64,000 nucleotides of DNA from Herminiimonas arsenicoxydans (GCA_000026125.1 CU207211.1:2604001-2668000); one strand, 5' to 3'; shown: positions 49,326-57,690, numbered from the stretch's first letter. Program-made: numbers and translations. Notes: generated by a model not told the origin, from the sequence alone.

Positions 49326-50519
49326 TTATTTGTACGGGGTTTGGTCTTTCGGCAGCAGAACGCCGTTATGCCAAGCAGTGAGCTTGTAATCTTTGGTTTG
49401 AATTGCATCGTGCTTTTCAGCAGATTTTCCGAAAGCTGGAGCATAGTTAGCAACCAGACCGCGATGTTGAACGTTGAACAATGCATCACGTACCTTGACG
49501 CGATCAAAACTGCCGGCCGCTTCAATCGCTTTTGCCAGAATATGGATCGCATCGTAGGCATTCGCAGTACCACTGCCTGCTTTCAGATCGGCTGGTGCTT
49601 TCAGCTTGTACTTCTTGGCCAATGCGTCATAAACAGCTGCAGTTTTAGCATCCTGTTTACCCATCCAGGAGAAAGTCTGAAACACGAACACACCATTCGC
49701 CAGCGGGCCGGCTAACTCACCCAGATTGCCTGCCAAACCCCAGGCGCTGGCAATAGCAGGCTTGTAATTCAGCTTGTCCATACCGCGCAGAATCTGATTA
49801 CCTTCGCGATCCAGACCGAACATCACGATCGCTTCTGCACCTGCGTCACGTGCGCGCATCAACTGGGCAGTCATGTCCTGATCACCCCAGTTGAACGTTT
49901 CCATTGCAACGGGTTTCACACCGCGAGCCTCCAGTGCAGCCTTCACGTCTGGCGCAGCACCGTTGCCCCAACCAGTGTTTTCGTAAAAGATCGCGACTTT
50001 CTTGCCCGGCGAGTGCGCCAACGCGACATCACTTAAATAGGCGGCAACCCAGCGGTCTTTAGCGGACACACGGAACATCCAGTTATTGACGCCAGTGTCC
50101 GGCTCAATGATCTTGGTCCCGGCGGCAAATGCACCGATATAAGGGATGCCGATCTGCTCGACCGCTTCGCGCTGCGCCAAGGCGACACCGCTGTGATAAC
50201 CACCCAGGATAGCAATGCAGTTGTTTGCCATTGCAACGCGGCGAGTGTTATCCACACCTTTTGGTGGTTGTCCGGCGTCATCATATTTAACCAACGACAA
50301 TTTCTGACCCAGTACTCCACCCTTGGCATTGATTTCGTCGATCGCCACTTCTGCACCCATTTCCACAGCAAGGCCGCTGAAAGCAGCAGCGCCGGTAAAT
50401 GCCCCGGAAAACCCGATACACGGTTTGCGTTCTTGTGCGTGCGCGGACATTGCCCCCGCTGCCAGCATCAAAGAAGCAGCAATTGTCATTACTTTCACAC
50501 TCAAGCCTGACTTTTTCAT
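49326..50519 (-). CDS. Liv-type periplasmic substrate-binding protein
   Basis: 397 aa with signal peptide MKKSGLSVKVMTIAASLMLAAGAMSAHA, cleaved before QERKP. The mature part is the Leu/Ile/Val-binding type I fold: PCIGFSGAFTGAAAFSGLAVEMGAEVAIDEINAKGGVLGQKL, VAMANNCIAILGGYHSGVALA and VAIFYENTGWGNGAAPD. Start has a GGAGGG ribosome-binding site 3 nt before the ATG. First gene of the minus-strand cluster, read from the promoter region with the twin palindromes. Ligand unknown. Confidence 0.92.
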   Translation of the reverse strand: MKKSGLSVKVMTIAASLMLAAGAMSAHAQERKPCIGFSGAFTGAAAFSGLAVEMGAEVAIDEINAKGGVLGQKLSLVKYDDAGQPPKGVDNTRRVAMANNCIAILGGYHSGVALAQREAVEQIGIPYIGAFAAGTKIIEPDTGVNNWMFRVSAKDRWVAAYLSDVALAHSPGKKVAIFYENTGWGNGAAPDVKAALEARGVKPVAMETFNWGDQDMTAQLMRARDAGAEAIVMFGLDREGNQILRGMDKLNYKPAIASAWGLAGNLGELAGPLANGVFVFQTFSWMGKQDAKTAAVYDALAKKYKLKAPADLKAGSGTANAYDAIHILAKAIEAAGSFDRVKVRDALFNVQHRGLVANYAPAFGKSAEKHDAIQTKDYKLTAWHNGVLLPKDQTPYK

Positions 50520-50602
50520 GAACCCTCCATCGAACGGATCAAAACGGTGCGGGAGCTGCAATTTCGCACCACATCATTGCAAAGATGCACCAATACGCAT
50601 CG

Positions 50603-50613
50603 CCATAATATGG
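50603..50613. promoter_or_regulatory. Candidate IclR operator, site 1
   Basis: Perfect 11-bp palindrome CCATAATATGG, 84 bp from the binding-protein gene start, identical to site 2. Confidence 0.7.
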
Positions 50614-50695
50614 ACTATAATTACTCATCCAATATTTAGATTAAATATATCTTCTAAATCAGTAGCTTACAATTAACTAGCACGAATATATAAGT

Positions 50696-50706
50696 CCATA
50701 ATATGG
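50696..50706. promoter_or_regulatory. Candidate IclR operator, site 2
   Basis: Second identical copy of CCATAATATGG; here the palindrome extends to 13 bp, with T and A flanks. The start is 93 bp from that of site 1, about nine helical turns, in an AT-rich divergent promoter region. It lies 57 bp before the iclR ATG. Confidence 0.7.
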
Positions 50707-50762
50707 AACATAAAAGTAATTGACAATGGTTGGAGCTTGTAGAGGCCACAAAAAAAACAGCT

Positions 50763-51620
50763 ATGAAAAAGGCAGAAAACAGTCAAAAAGAGAGCGAGTC
50801 GATATCCGGCACTCAAAGCATTGAACGCGCCGCGCGCATCCTGCGCGAGATCGCTTCATACAGTGCACACGGATTGCGATTAGTCGACCTAGCCCGCCAA
50901 CTGAATTTGAAACGCACGACAATTCACCGCATCCTGATGTGCCTGATCCGCGAAGGCTTGGTGATGCAGCATCCGACGACGCTGCGCTATATGCTGGGTT
51001 ATAGTCTGTTTGAGTTGGGCCTGACCGCAGCTTCCCAATTCAAGCTGCGCGAAATTTGCGAACCGTGCCTGGAGCGAATCGCGAAAAAAACCGGCCATAC
51101 CGCGTTTATGACCATACGCAGTGAATTGGATGCCATCTCCATCGCGCGGGCAGATCCCGACCCGACCAAGCCGATGGATGAGCCAGCGATCGAGTTGGGT
51201 GTACATCGCCCTCTTGGCGTTGGTGCCGGCAGCTTGGCAATACTGATTTCACTGCCGGACGACGAAATTGAGCGCATCGTGTCAGCCAATGCACGACGAC
51301 TTGGTCCTTACGGAAAATTAACTGTGCCATTGCTTTTGCAGTTAGCACGCGAGGCGCAAGAGACAGGCTATTCTTCCCATGACAGTCGCATGCTCGACGG
51401 ATTAAGTGGCGTTGGTATCTTGGTGCGCAACAGCGAAGGCGCACCGCTGGGGGCTATCAGCATCACCGCAAAAGGGAAAATCCTGTCGCCGGAAGAGAAG
51501 CGTGAAATTATGACCGTTCTGAACCGCGAATCACGCATATTACAAAACCAGATTCACAAGGCGAACATCGACTTGGAGGAATACAGTAAGCGCTTTGGCA
51601 GTCACCACCTGATCAATTGA
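50763..51620 (+). CDS. IclR-family transcriptional regulator
   Basis: 285 aa. N-terminal winged helix-turn-helix (SIERAARILREIASYSAHGLRLVDLARQLNLKRTTIHRILMCLIREGLV) and a C-terminal effector-binding domain (CLERIAKKTGHTAFMTIRSELDAISIARADPDP; HRPLGVGAGSLAIL; GVGILVRNSEGAPLGAISITA). Divergent from the Liv-cyclase-CobW-amidase operon, so very likely its regulator. The ATG at 50763 is preferred over an in-frame TTG at 50730. Upstream DNA contains two identical palindromes. Confidence 0.9.
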   Translation: MKKAENSQKESESISGTQSIERAARILREIASYSAHGLRLVDLARQLNLKRTTIHRILMCLIREGLVMQHPTTLRYMLGYSLFELGLTAASQFKLREICEPCLERIAKKTGHTAFMTIRSELDAISIARADPDPTKPMDEPAIELGVHRPLGVGAGSLAILISLPDDEIERIVSANARRLGPYGKLTVPLLLQLAREAQETGYSSHDSRMLDGLSGVGILVRNSEGAPLGAISITAKGKILSPEEKREIMTVLNRESRILQNQIHKANIDLEEYSKRFGSHHLIN

Positions 51621-51731
51621 TGGTCGGCAAAACGAACACCCGGTTACATCAATTAAATTCGTTATGGATTCATGATTCAATCGCGCATGAAGACACTCTG
51701 CTCGTTAGCCCCTGAACGAACCCTGTATGTT

Positions 51732-51986
51732 CTAGCTTTTCAAAGATAGTCGGGCCCGGCCTTCGCGTTGTTGCATCACGCGTCGATCGGTTTCGATGTA
51801 TTCATTGCCCCACTCCGGCGGCCACACTTCTGCCGGCGTTTTATGCAGAATCTCGCTCTCCGGCAAGCGGCACGCAATACAAAATGCATCGTTGACAAGA
51901 ATGTAGCGCGAATCCTTGTCCTTCAGCCAGGCCTGATCCGGAATATTGTTCAGGATTGCCTTTTGCAATTCGTCATCCTTGCTCAT
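51732..51986 (-). pseudogene. Orphan PAS-domain fragment
   Basis: 84 aa: DDELQKAILNNIPDQAWLKDKDSRYILVNDAFCIACRLPESEILHKTPAEVW is the front of a PAS domain, and the sequence ends at RRVMQQREGRARLSLKS without the last beta strands. No kinase or GGDEF partner follows. It looks like the N-terminal stump of a sensor, or a short stand-alone PAS protein. Confidence 0.55.
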
Positions 51987-52044
51987 ACATCGTCTCCGCT
52001 GTGGAAGCGCGCTACCGCGACAGGAAATCTAATTGCTGCAGGTA

Positions 52045-53451
52045 TTAATTGCTACGCCTTGCCTTGATATCTTCCAGCAATTTCAGAAAGTCCGGCGATT
52101 CATTCATCAAAGAAGTGGCCGCAGAGCGTAATTCCCGGACGGTTTTCTTGGGCAGGTACAAGGAAGTCGGTACATTGAGAAGCTCTGCCCGCTTGCTTTC
52201 ATCCACCAGATTCTTCAGGCCGATATTAATGTAATACACCGATGGCGGCACACTTCCATTTTGCTCCGCCTTGGCTTGCGCAGACTCGCGCCAGCGATCG
52301 ATGGTGGACTGCATCGCACGTTCCGATTCCTGCGTATAGCGCGCAATCGGAATATCGCCGATCGCACGCACCACATCCATGAAGCCTGGCACATCAGCAC
52401 TCTGATCGATCAGATTCTCCGGATCGTTTTGTGCATTGACAACGATGACGACCAGCTTTTCCATTTCTTCCAGACGGAAATCGCGTTGCACTGCCTGGCT
52501 GCCGATCAGCGTTTCCAGATCGAGAATGCCGCGTATGCTGAGATTGTCCGACAAGCCGCCATCCAGCAAATGAACGTAGGGGCGCTTATTGCGGTCGAGG
52601 TAACTGAGCAGTTCCTGACTACGCGCACGCGATGCGGCTGCGGCCCGACCACGCTCATTGTTGATGCTTGCCTCCCGTATCGTAGGCGACACCTGATAAT
52701 CGCAACTGCCAGCGTAATTCCACAAGGTCACAGGTGAAAAAACCAGCGGCACTGCACTCGACGCCGCCACCGCACGCGCAATCGGAAATTTGCTTAAATC
52801 CGAACACAGAAAATTGAAGGATTCCTGAATGAAATCGAAACGCCCACCCGCGGCCATATCGGTAGCGCTGACAATCACAAATGGGCCTTTGCGCTTATGC
52901 ACCAGATCGCCGAATGTCGCATGGTCAAACAACACTTCATCCAGTTGCTCCTCCAGCAGATCGGAGCGGCCGAAACGCGGCGAAGTCAGACGCCATTGAT
53001 TGGAAAACGAAATCACGCGACTGATGATCTTGTCCTGAAAATCAAGCTCGAGAAAATGCTTGTTGAAATCCGTCAGCACACCCTCGCCATGCAAGCCGTA
53101 ATACGCCGCCAGTATCGAACCGCCCGATACACCATACACCAGGTCGACTTCATCGAACAGGCGTCGCGTTTTGCCATCGGCGACAAACTTGTTGCGCGCC
53201 AGTTCTTCCAGCACGCCATAGCCGAGCGCTGCCGAGCGCGCACCGCCACCGGAGAACATGATCACCACAAACACCTTGCTGGCGTCGGGCGCCAGATTCA
53301 CCGATCTGACACTGTAGCCGCTGTCCTCTTTGTACTGCGGCAGTTGCGCATTGACATGGTATTGCACCAGACTACTGCAAGCGCTTGACAGCAAGGCAGC
53401 GCCGAGCAACAGGATGTTCCATCCCAGTTTTTTATATTTATTTGAAATCAT
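52045..53451 (-). CDS. Patatin-like phospholipase lipoprotein
   Basis: 468 aa. N-terminal lipobox LLSSAC (Cys25) implies a membrane-anchored lipoprotein. The patatin fold shows oxyanion loop GGGAR (68-72), nucleophile elbow GVSGG (Ser109) and catalytic Asp297 in HLLDGGLSDN, so the Ser-Asp dyad is complete. Likely a lipid acyl hydrolase at the cell envelope; the substrate is unknown. Faces the PAS fragment, with which it shares strand. Confidence 0.88.
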   Translation of the reverse strand: MISNKYKKLGWNILLLGAALLSSACSSLVQYHVNAQLPQYKEDSGYSVRSVNLAPDASKVFVVIMFSGGGARSAALGYGVLEELARNKFVADGKTRRLFDEVDLVYGVSGGSILAAYYGLHGEGVLTDFNKHFLELDFQDKIISRVISFSNQWRLTSPRFGRSDLLEEQLDEVLFDHATFGDLVHKRKGPFVIVSATDMAAGGRFDFIQESFNFLCSDLSKFPIARAVAASSAVPLVFSPVTLWNYAGSCDYQVSPTIREASINNERGRAAAASRARSQELLSYLDRNKRPYVHLLDGGLSDNLSIRGILDLETLIGSQAVQRDFRLEEMEKLVVIVVNAQNDPENLIDQSADVPGFMDVVRAIGDIPIARYTQESERAMQSTIDRWRESAQAKAEQNGSVPPSVYYINIGLKNLVDESKRAELLNVPTSLYLPKKTVRELRSAATSLMNESPDFLKLLEDIKARRSN

Positions 53452-53648
53452 TTTGATGAATAGGCTGGCGAGATGCGTATTCTCTTCAGGGAGAACGCAG
53501 AATTGTCAGCATTATATCGGTGCCGGCAGGGATGCGGTGGTGCATGAAAGTGACGATATGGCGAGCCGGATTATTTTTGTCGCCGTCGTTTTCGTCAGCT
53601 TCTTGCCCGATTATCGTCATGCAGCCGCAGACAATCGTGAATTGCCAT
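53452..53648. other. Gap between the patatin-like gene and the usp terminator
   Basis: About 200 bp with no ORF or RNA of note beyond the upstream sequence of the patatin-like gene. Confidence 0.4.
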
Positions 53649-53674
53649 AAAAAAAGCCCGGCTTACACCGGGCT
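53649..53674 (-). terminator. Intrinsic terminator downstream of usp
   Basis: Stem AGCCCGG/CCGGGCT, loop of 6 nt, with a following T-run of seven on the minus strand. Confidence 0.88.
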
Positions 53675-53726
53675 CAAGAGACCCAGCTTGAGGACTGAGT
53701 CTGATACACACAGGATGAATATTGCG

Positions 53727-54155
53727 CTAATACACCTCGCTGATATCGCAGATGCCTTCCGCGCCTATCAACTGTCGCAACTGGCTGCCGACCGAACCAA
53801 GGCCGAGATTTTCAAAAACGCTTTTATGCTTGGGCACCACGATCTGGTCGCAATGATGTTCACGGGCAAACTGCACTATGCTTTCCGCCTTGTGGCCAAC
53901 CACAACACGCTCCTGATGCGGTACACCGGCAGCATCCAGGCCATCTATCATCGGCTGCAATATCTGCATGCCGTTTTCCTGATGGAACTCTTCGACCTGC
54001 TTGCGGCTCACAAAGCGCGTGATGAATTTTGAAATCGGCGTTTGCACATTCAGTAGAAACAGCGTGCCGGGCTGGGTACGATGGCGTTCTATGACGTGTT
54101 TGAGTGCGCATTCGATATCGTTGCTGTCATTGATTGGTACCAGAAGCTTGCTCAT
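53727..54155 (-). CDS. Universal stress protein (UspA family)
   Basis: 142-aa single Usp domain: KLLVPINDSNDIECALKHVIERH at the start, then HCDQIVVPKHKSVFENLGLGSVGSQLRQL, a variant of the Gly-x2-Gly-x9-Gly-Ser ATP-binding loop. The fit is good overall; whether it binds ATP is uncertain. Downstream of the TerC-family gene, likely cotranscribed with it (57 bp apart). Confidence 0.85.
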   Translation of the reverse strand: MSKLLVPINDSNDIECALKHVIERHRTQPGTLFLLNVQTPISKFITRFVSRKQVEEFHQENGMQILQPMIDGLDAAGVPHQERVVVGHKAESIVQFAREHHCDQIVVPKHKSVFENLGLGSVGSQLRQLIGAEGICDISEVY

Positions 54156-54212
54156 GATTTATCTCCTTGATATAACGCTATCTGAAATGGTCTATCGCTT
54201 GTCTGCACTGCA

Positions 54213-54905
54213 TCAACCTTCGGTAGGTACAGCAAGCGTTTGTCTGGCGCTCAGCAGCTTCCCCATGCCGACCACAATCAATATCCCCAGAATAGGCAAG
54301 GCAATTTCCAGATAATGCGCGCTGGCGATCAGACCCTTGAGTGCAGGATCTTCCACGGCCATTTCGCCAGCCACGTAGCCGAGCAGACCTGCACCCAGCG
54401 TAACGATGATGGGGAATCGTTCCATCAAGCGCATCAGCATTGCGCTGCCGAACAGGATCAGCGGAATGGTAATGACCATGCCGACAAACAGCAGGCCCAT
54501 ATGGCCGTTGGCGGCGCCTGCCATGCCAAGCACGTTGTCCAGACTCATCACGATGTCGGCGATGACGATGGTTTTTACCGCTCCCCAGAAGTTGTCGCTG
54601 GCGCTGACATTTTCATTCTCTTCTTCAGGCAGCAGCAGTTTGATACCGATCCAGAGCAACAGGATGGCGCCGGCCACTTCCACGTATGGAATGGTCATCA
54701 GGTAGGAAGCAAAGGCCGTCAACGCGGTCATCAGAATGACGATGGCAACGGTGCCGATCAGGAAGGCGTTTCTTTGTTCTTTCGGTGGCAATGAGCGGCA
54801 TGCCAGTGCAATGATGACGGCGTTGTCGCCGCTCAGAAGAATGTTAATGATGACGATCTGGAACAGCGCCACCCACATGGTTGAATCGCTTAATATCGCA
54901 AGCAT
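54213..54905 (-). CDS. TerC/YjbE-family integral membrane protein
   Basis: 230 aa with seven predicted helices. The motif SGDNAVIIALACRSLPPKEQR and MSLDNVLGMAGAANGHM carry the paired acidic membrane residues typical of TerC/YjbE proteins, a family linked to metal (Mn2+) export and stress. The upstream 122-bp gap contains direct repeats that may bind the adjacent response regulator. Confidence 0.87.
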   Translation of the reverse strand: MLAILSDSTMWVALFQIVIINILLSGDNAVIIALACRSLPPKEQRNAFLIGTVAIVILMTALTAFASYLMTIPYVEVAGAILLLWIGIKLLLPEEENENVSASDNFWGAVKTIVIADIVMSLDNVLGMAGAANGHMGLLFVGMVITIPLILFGSAMLMRLMERFPIIVTLGAGLLGYVAGEMAVEDPALKGLIASAHYLEIALPILGILIVVGMGKLLSARQTLAVPTEG

Positions 54906-54981
54906 TTCTGTCTCCTTCTATGGTTATGGTGAAAGCCATTCCATAGTAAAGACCGGCGCTTACGCTGTACTTTCGCGAACA

Positions 54982-55019
54982 TTACATTTCGCTTTCGCCA
55001 GTATTACAAAATGCTTACA
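54982..55019 (-). promoter_or_regulatory. 11-bp phased TTACA direct repeats upstream of the TerC-family gene
   Basis: TTACA occurs at 54982, 55004 and 55015 and a degenerate TTTCG at 54993, giving four units at exact 11-bp spacing. Tandem 10-11-bp direct repeats are characteristic of OmpR/PhoB-type response-regulator sites, and such a regulator is encoded 1.4 kb upstream. Inference only. Confidence 0.5.
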
Positions 55020-55027
55020 GGGCGTCG

Positions 55028-56437
55028 TCAGCCTGGCGCATGCGACACCGGGAAAGAAACGGTAAACGTATTGCCCACGCCATCCACATCGTCTTCCAGC
55101 GTGATCGTCGCATTGTGCAGGGTAGCGATCTCATGCACGATGGCAAGCCCGAGGCCGCTGCCTTCTTCATGCGATCCCAGCAAACGATGGAAACGCTCGA
55201 AGATGCGCGTGCGTTCTTCCACCGGAATGCGCGCACCGTCATCGCTGACGATCAGATGTGCATGCTCGTCCTGCCGTACATGCACAGTAACGCGACCGCC
55301 GGGCGGCGTATAACGAATGGCGTTGTCGACCAGATTGTTGATCATCTCGGTGACGCGCGCCGCTTCGCCATTCAACAGCACCGGCTGTCCCGCCGTATCG
55401 AACCCCAGATCGATCTGTTTCTTGTAAGCCAGCGGCACCCATTCCTGCGCAGCACGCAGCGCCAGCTGGTTGAGATCGAAGGGTGCAAAATTGACTGCCA
55501 CATTATTTGGCTCGTTGCGCGCCAGAGAAAGCAGTTGCGACACCAGTCGCGACAAGCGTTCGGCACTCGTATATAAATGGCCCAGGGCACGTTTGACCTG
55601 CGTCAGATCGTTCTCGCGCAGGGCCAGCTCGATATGCGCCTTCAGGCCCGCAACCGGCGTACGCAATTGATGCGCAGTATCGGCGATGAAGCGCCCCTGA
55701 AAGCCCAGCACTGCATCGACACGCGTCATCAGATCGTTCACTGCACCGACTAGCGGTTCCACTTCTCCCGGCACATTGTCGGCGGCAATCGGACTGAGAT
55801 CCAGATGCGAGCGCATACCGACTTCCTGCTGCAGTTTGCGCAAGGGCGCCAGCCCGTGCGCCACACCACGCCAGATCAGGATGCCGGCAATCAGGATCAG
55901 CAACACTTGCGGCAGGATCAGCTGGATCAACAAGGCGCGTTCGTGACGATTGCGCTTGACCTGCGTTTCGGCCACCTGAATCATGACTGGTTCGGTGGCC
56001 GGATGCAGCAAGGGTTGACCGCGCAACAGCGCGACACGTACCGACTGCCCCTGCAATACGCCATCGTAATAGGCCGTGTCCTTGCCGCTCTTGATAACCG
56101 TCTGCACCGGCAGCGTCGGATCGCCGGCGATCAGATTGCCGTCCATCGTGCGTATCGCGTAATACACCTGATCTTCCTTGTCGAGCAGCAGCGTACGTTC
56201 GGCTTCCGGTGCCAGATCGAATCCCATCTCACCCTTGTTGTGCGTGACATGCAGCAGCATTTCGCGTGCAATCTCATTCAATTCGACGTCATACACATCG
56301 TTGGCAACGTGACGCACGACAAAGTAGCTGCCGACAATATCGATCAGCAGGATCAGAGAAAGCGGAACCAGCACAAGACGCAGCAATCTGCTGCGCAAAG
56401 TCGGATTGCGCTCAGATTTCCGAGCGTTCTTTTTCAC
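55028..56437 (-). CDS. Two-component sensor histidine kinase (OmpR-partner type)
   Basis: 469 aa from a GTG codon; residues about 17-43 form the first TM helix, a periplasmic 2CSK_N-type sensor extends to about 165, the second TM is 168-190. HAMP follows, then HisKA with the phosphorylated His257 in IADTAHQLRTPVAG, and HATPase boxes NLVDNAIRYTPPGG and GSGLGLAIVHEIATLH. No ATG fits: upstream in-frame codons overlap the response-regulator gene with unrelated text. The GTG overlaps the regulator's last 26 bp. The signal sensed is unknown. Confidence 0.88.
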   Translation of the reverse strand: MKKNARKSERNPTLRSRLLRLVLVPLSLILLIDIVGSYFVVRHVANDVYDVELNEIAREMLLHVTHNKGEMGFDLAPEAERTLLLDKEDQVYYAIRTMDGNLIAGDPTLPVQTVIKSGKDTAYYDGVLQGQSVRVALLRGQPLLHPATEPVMIQVAETQVKRNRHERALLIQLILPQVLLILIAGILIWRGVAHGLAPLRKLQQEVGMRSHLDLSPIAADNVPGEVEPLVGAVNDLMTRVDAVLGFQGRFIADTAHQLRTPVAGLKAHIELALRENDLTQVKRALGHLYTSAERLSRLVSQLLSLARNEPNNVAVNFAPFDLNQLALRAAQEWVPLAYKKQIDLGFDTAGQPVLLNGEAARVTEMINNLVDNAIRYTPPGGRVTVHVRQDEHAHLIVSDDGARIPVEERTRIFERFHRLLGSHEEGSGLGLAIVHEIATLHNATITLEDDVDGVGNTFTVSFPVSHAPG

Positions 56438-57101
56438 CGGATTTTTCAAGCAGATAGCCCATGCCGCGCACAGTACGGATCGTGATGTTGTAGGGTTCGA
56501 GTTTTTTTCGCATACGGTGTACGTATACTTCGATTGCATTGCTGCCGCCATCGTCGCCCCAGCCGAATAGCCGGTCTACCATCTGTTCCTTGGTCACGAC
56601 CTGGCCCTGGCGCGACAGCAATACTTCAAACACTGCCAGTTCGCGCACCGACAATTCCACCGGCACGTCATTATGGAATAAGCGATGCGCTTCCAGATCG
56701 AAGCGCAACCCGCCATGCGTCAGGCTCTTGCCGGCATCGAACTGTCCGCGCCTTATCAGTGCACGAACACGCGCCTCGAACTCCAGCAGATCGAACGGTT
56801 TGGTCATGTAATCGTCAGCGCCCAGATCGAGCCCTGCCACGCGATCATCCAGCGTATCGCGCGCGGTCAGTATCAATACAGGTACGCGCGATTTTCGCTC
56901 GCGCAAACGTCGCAACACGGCAAGACCATCCATCTTCGGTAGCGCAATATCCAGCAATACCAGCGCATAAGCATCATTGCTCAAGGCGCGATTGGCATCT
57001 TCACCGTTATCGGCATAATCGACCGCATAGCCGGCCTGCGTCAGTGCACGCGTCAAGGCTGCTGCGAGTACGGCATCATCTTCAACAATCAAAATGCGCA
57101 T
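56412..57101 (-). CDS. OmpR-family response regulator
   Basis: 229 aa: receiver domain with Asp51 phospho-acceptor (LVLLDIALPKMDG), switch Thr in LTARDT, Lys in MTKPFD; then a winged-helix DNA-binding domain (LSVRELAVFEVLLSRQG ... SNAIEVYVHRMRKKL). Closest in layout to QseB/TctD-type regulators. The start MRILIVEDD is preferred to an earlier Met. It overlaps the kinase gene and diverges from the Asr-like gene at 57.3 kb. Confidence 0.93.
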   Translation of the reverse strand: MRILIVEDDAVLAAALTRALTQAGYAVDYADNGEDANRALSNDAYALVLLDIALPKMDGLAVLRRLRERKSRVPVLILTARDTLDDRVAGLDLGADDYMTKPFDLLEFEARVRALIRRGQFDAGKSLTHGGLRFDLEAHRLFHNDVPVELSVRELAVFEVLLSRQGQVVTKEQMVDRLFGWGDDGGSNAIEVYVHRMRKKLEPYNITIRTVRGMGYLLEKSGEKERSEI

Positions 57102-57228
57102 GGAAATAGTCGCCCCTTCTTTATTACGCAAGCATGCCATCGTTTGCCATTAGTTTCCTTACAAACATTACAAAGTGCGTTTCAAGAAAATTGACGCAGA
57201 TGAAACAAAGTGTAACAACTGCATTTAT
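57102..57228. other. Divergent gap between response-regulator and Asr-like genes
   Basis: AT-rich. TTACAAA occurs twice 9 bp apart (57159 and 57168) and an inverted TGTAA at 57211; these resemble the repeats at 55.0 kb but are less regular. No ORF. Confidence 0.35.
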
Positions 57229-57286
57229 CGTCAACCGCAATGCATAGCTGGCGTTAAGGAATGTACGGATGAAAATCAATCCGCAC
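57229..57286 (+). promoter_or_regulatory. Conserved upstream element and leader hairpin of the 57.3-kb Asr-like gene
   Basis: Same 14-mer CGTCAACCGCAATG (57229-57242) as at 39.87 kb, then CTGGCGTTA, then hairpin CGGAT-GAAAATCA-ATCCG (57266-57283) followed by CAC. Hairpin starts 37 bp after the 14-mer start (36 bp in the paralogue) but with different stem bases. Confidence 0.7.
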
Positions 57287-57312
57287 TTTTTAATACTTGA
57301 GAGAGCACAACA

Positions 57313-57630
57313 ATGAACAAATTAATCGCTACCCTGGTTGCCGGTCTGTTTGCCTCCGTCGCCTTTGCACAAGCACCTGCTCCAGCCAGCACACCTGCTA
57401 CCGTAAAAGCGGAAGTCAAGGCAGAGAAGTCCGTCTCAAAAGCTGAAAAATCGGAAGCCAAAGTTGATGCCAAAGCAGATGCTGCAGCAGCCAAGACCGA
57501 TGCAAAAGCAGATGCTTCCAAAGCAAAAGCGCATGCCAAAGCTGACCATAAAAAAGCCAAGGCTCATGCCAATACCACTGAAAAGAAAGCCGAAGCACAC
57601 GCTGATGTGAAAGCATCGACGGCCAAATAA
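57313..57630 (+). CDS. Secreted Ala/Lys/Glu-rich protein, Asr-like paralogue
   Basis: 105 aa with signal peptide MNKLIATLVAGLFASVAFA, one or two residues different from that of the 39.96-kb gene, and the same QAPAPA opening of the mature part. The mature chain alternates Lys/Glu/Ala/Asp (KAEKSEAKVDAKADAAAAK) and carries KAHAKADHKKAKAHA near the end, a probable flexible or helical charged polymer. Function unknown; acid-shock-like by composition. Divergent from the two-component system. Confidence 0.8.
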   Translation: MNKLIATLVAGLFASVAFAQAPAPASTPATVKAEVKAEKSVSKAEKSEAKVDAKADAAAAKTDAKADASKAKAHAKADHKKAKAHANTTEKKAEAHADVKASTAK

Positions 57631-57690
57631 TCTTCCTTTAACGGCAGGCCAGCCCTGCCATTATCAGCACGCCGTTCACCGGCTGCCATA

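Noticed and set aside
53520..54032. 170-codon plus-strand frame across the usp gene
   Set aside because: Antisense to a recognisable universal stress protein and begins in non-coding sequence; no family resemblance.
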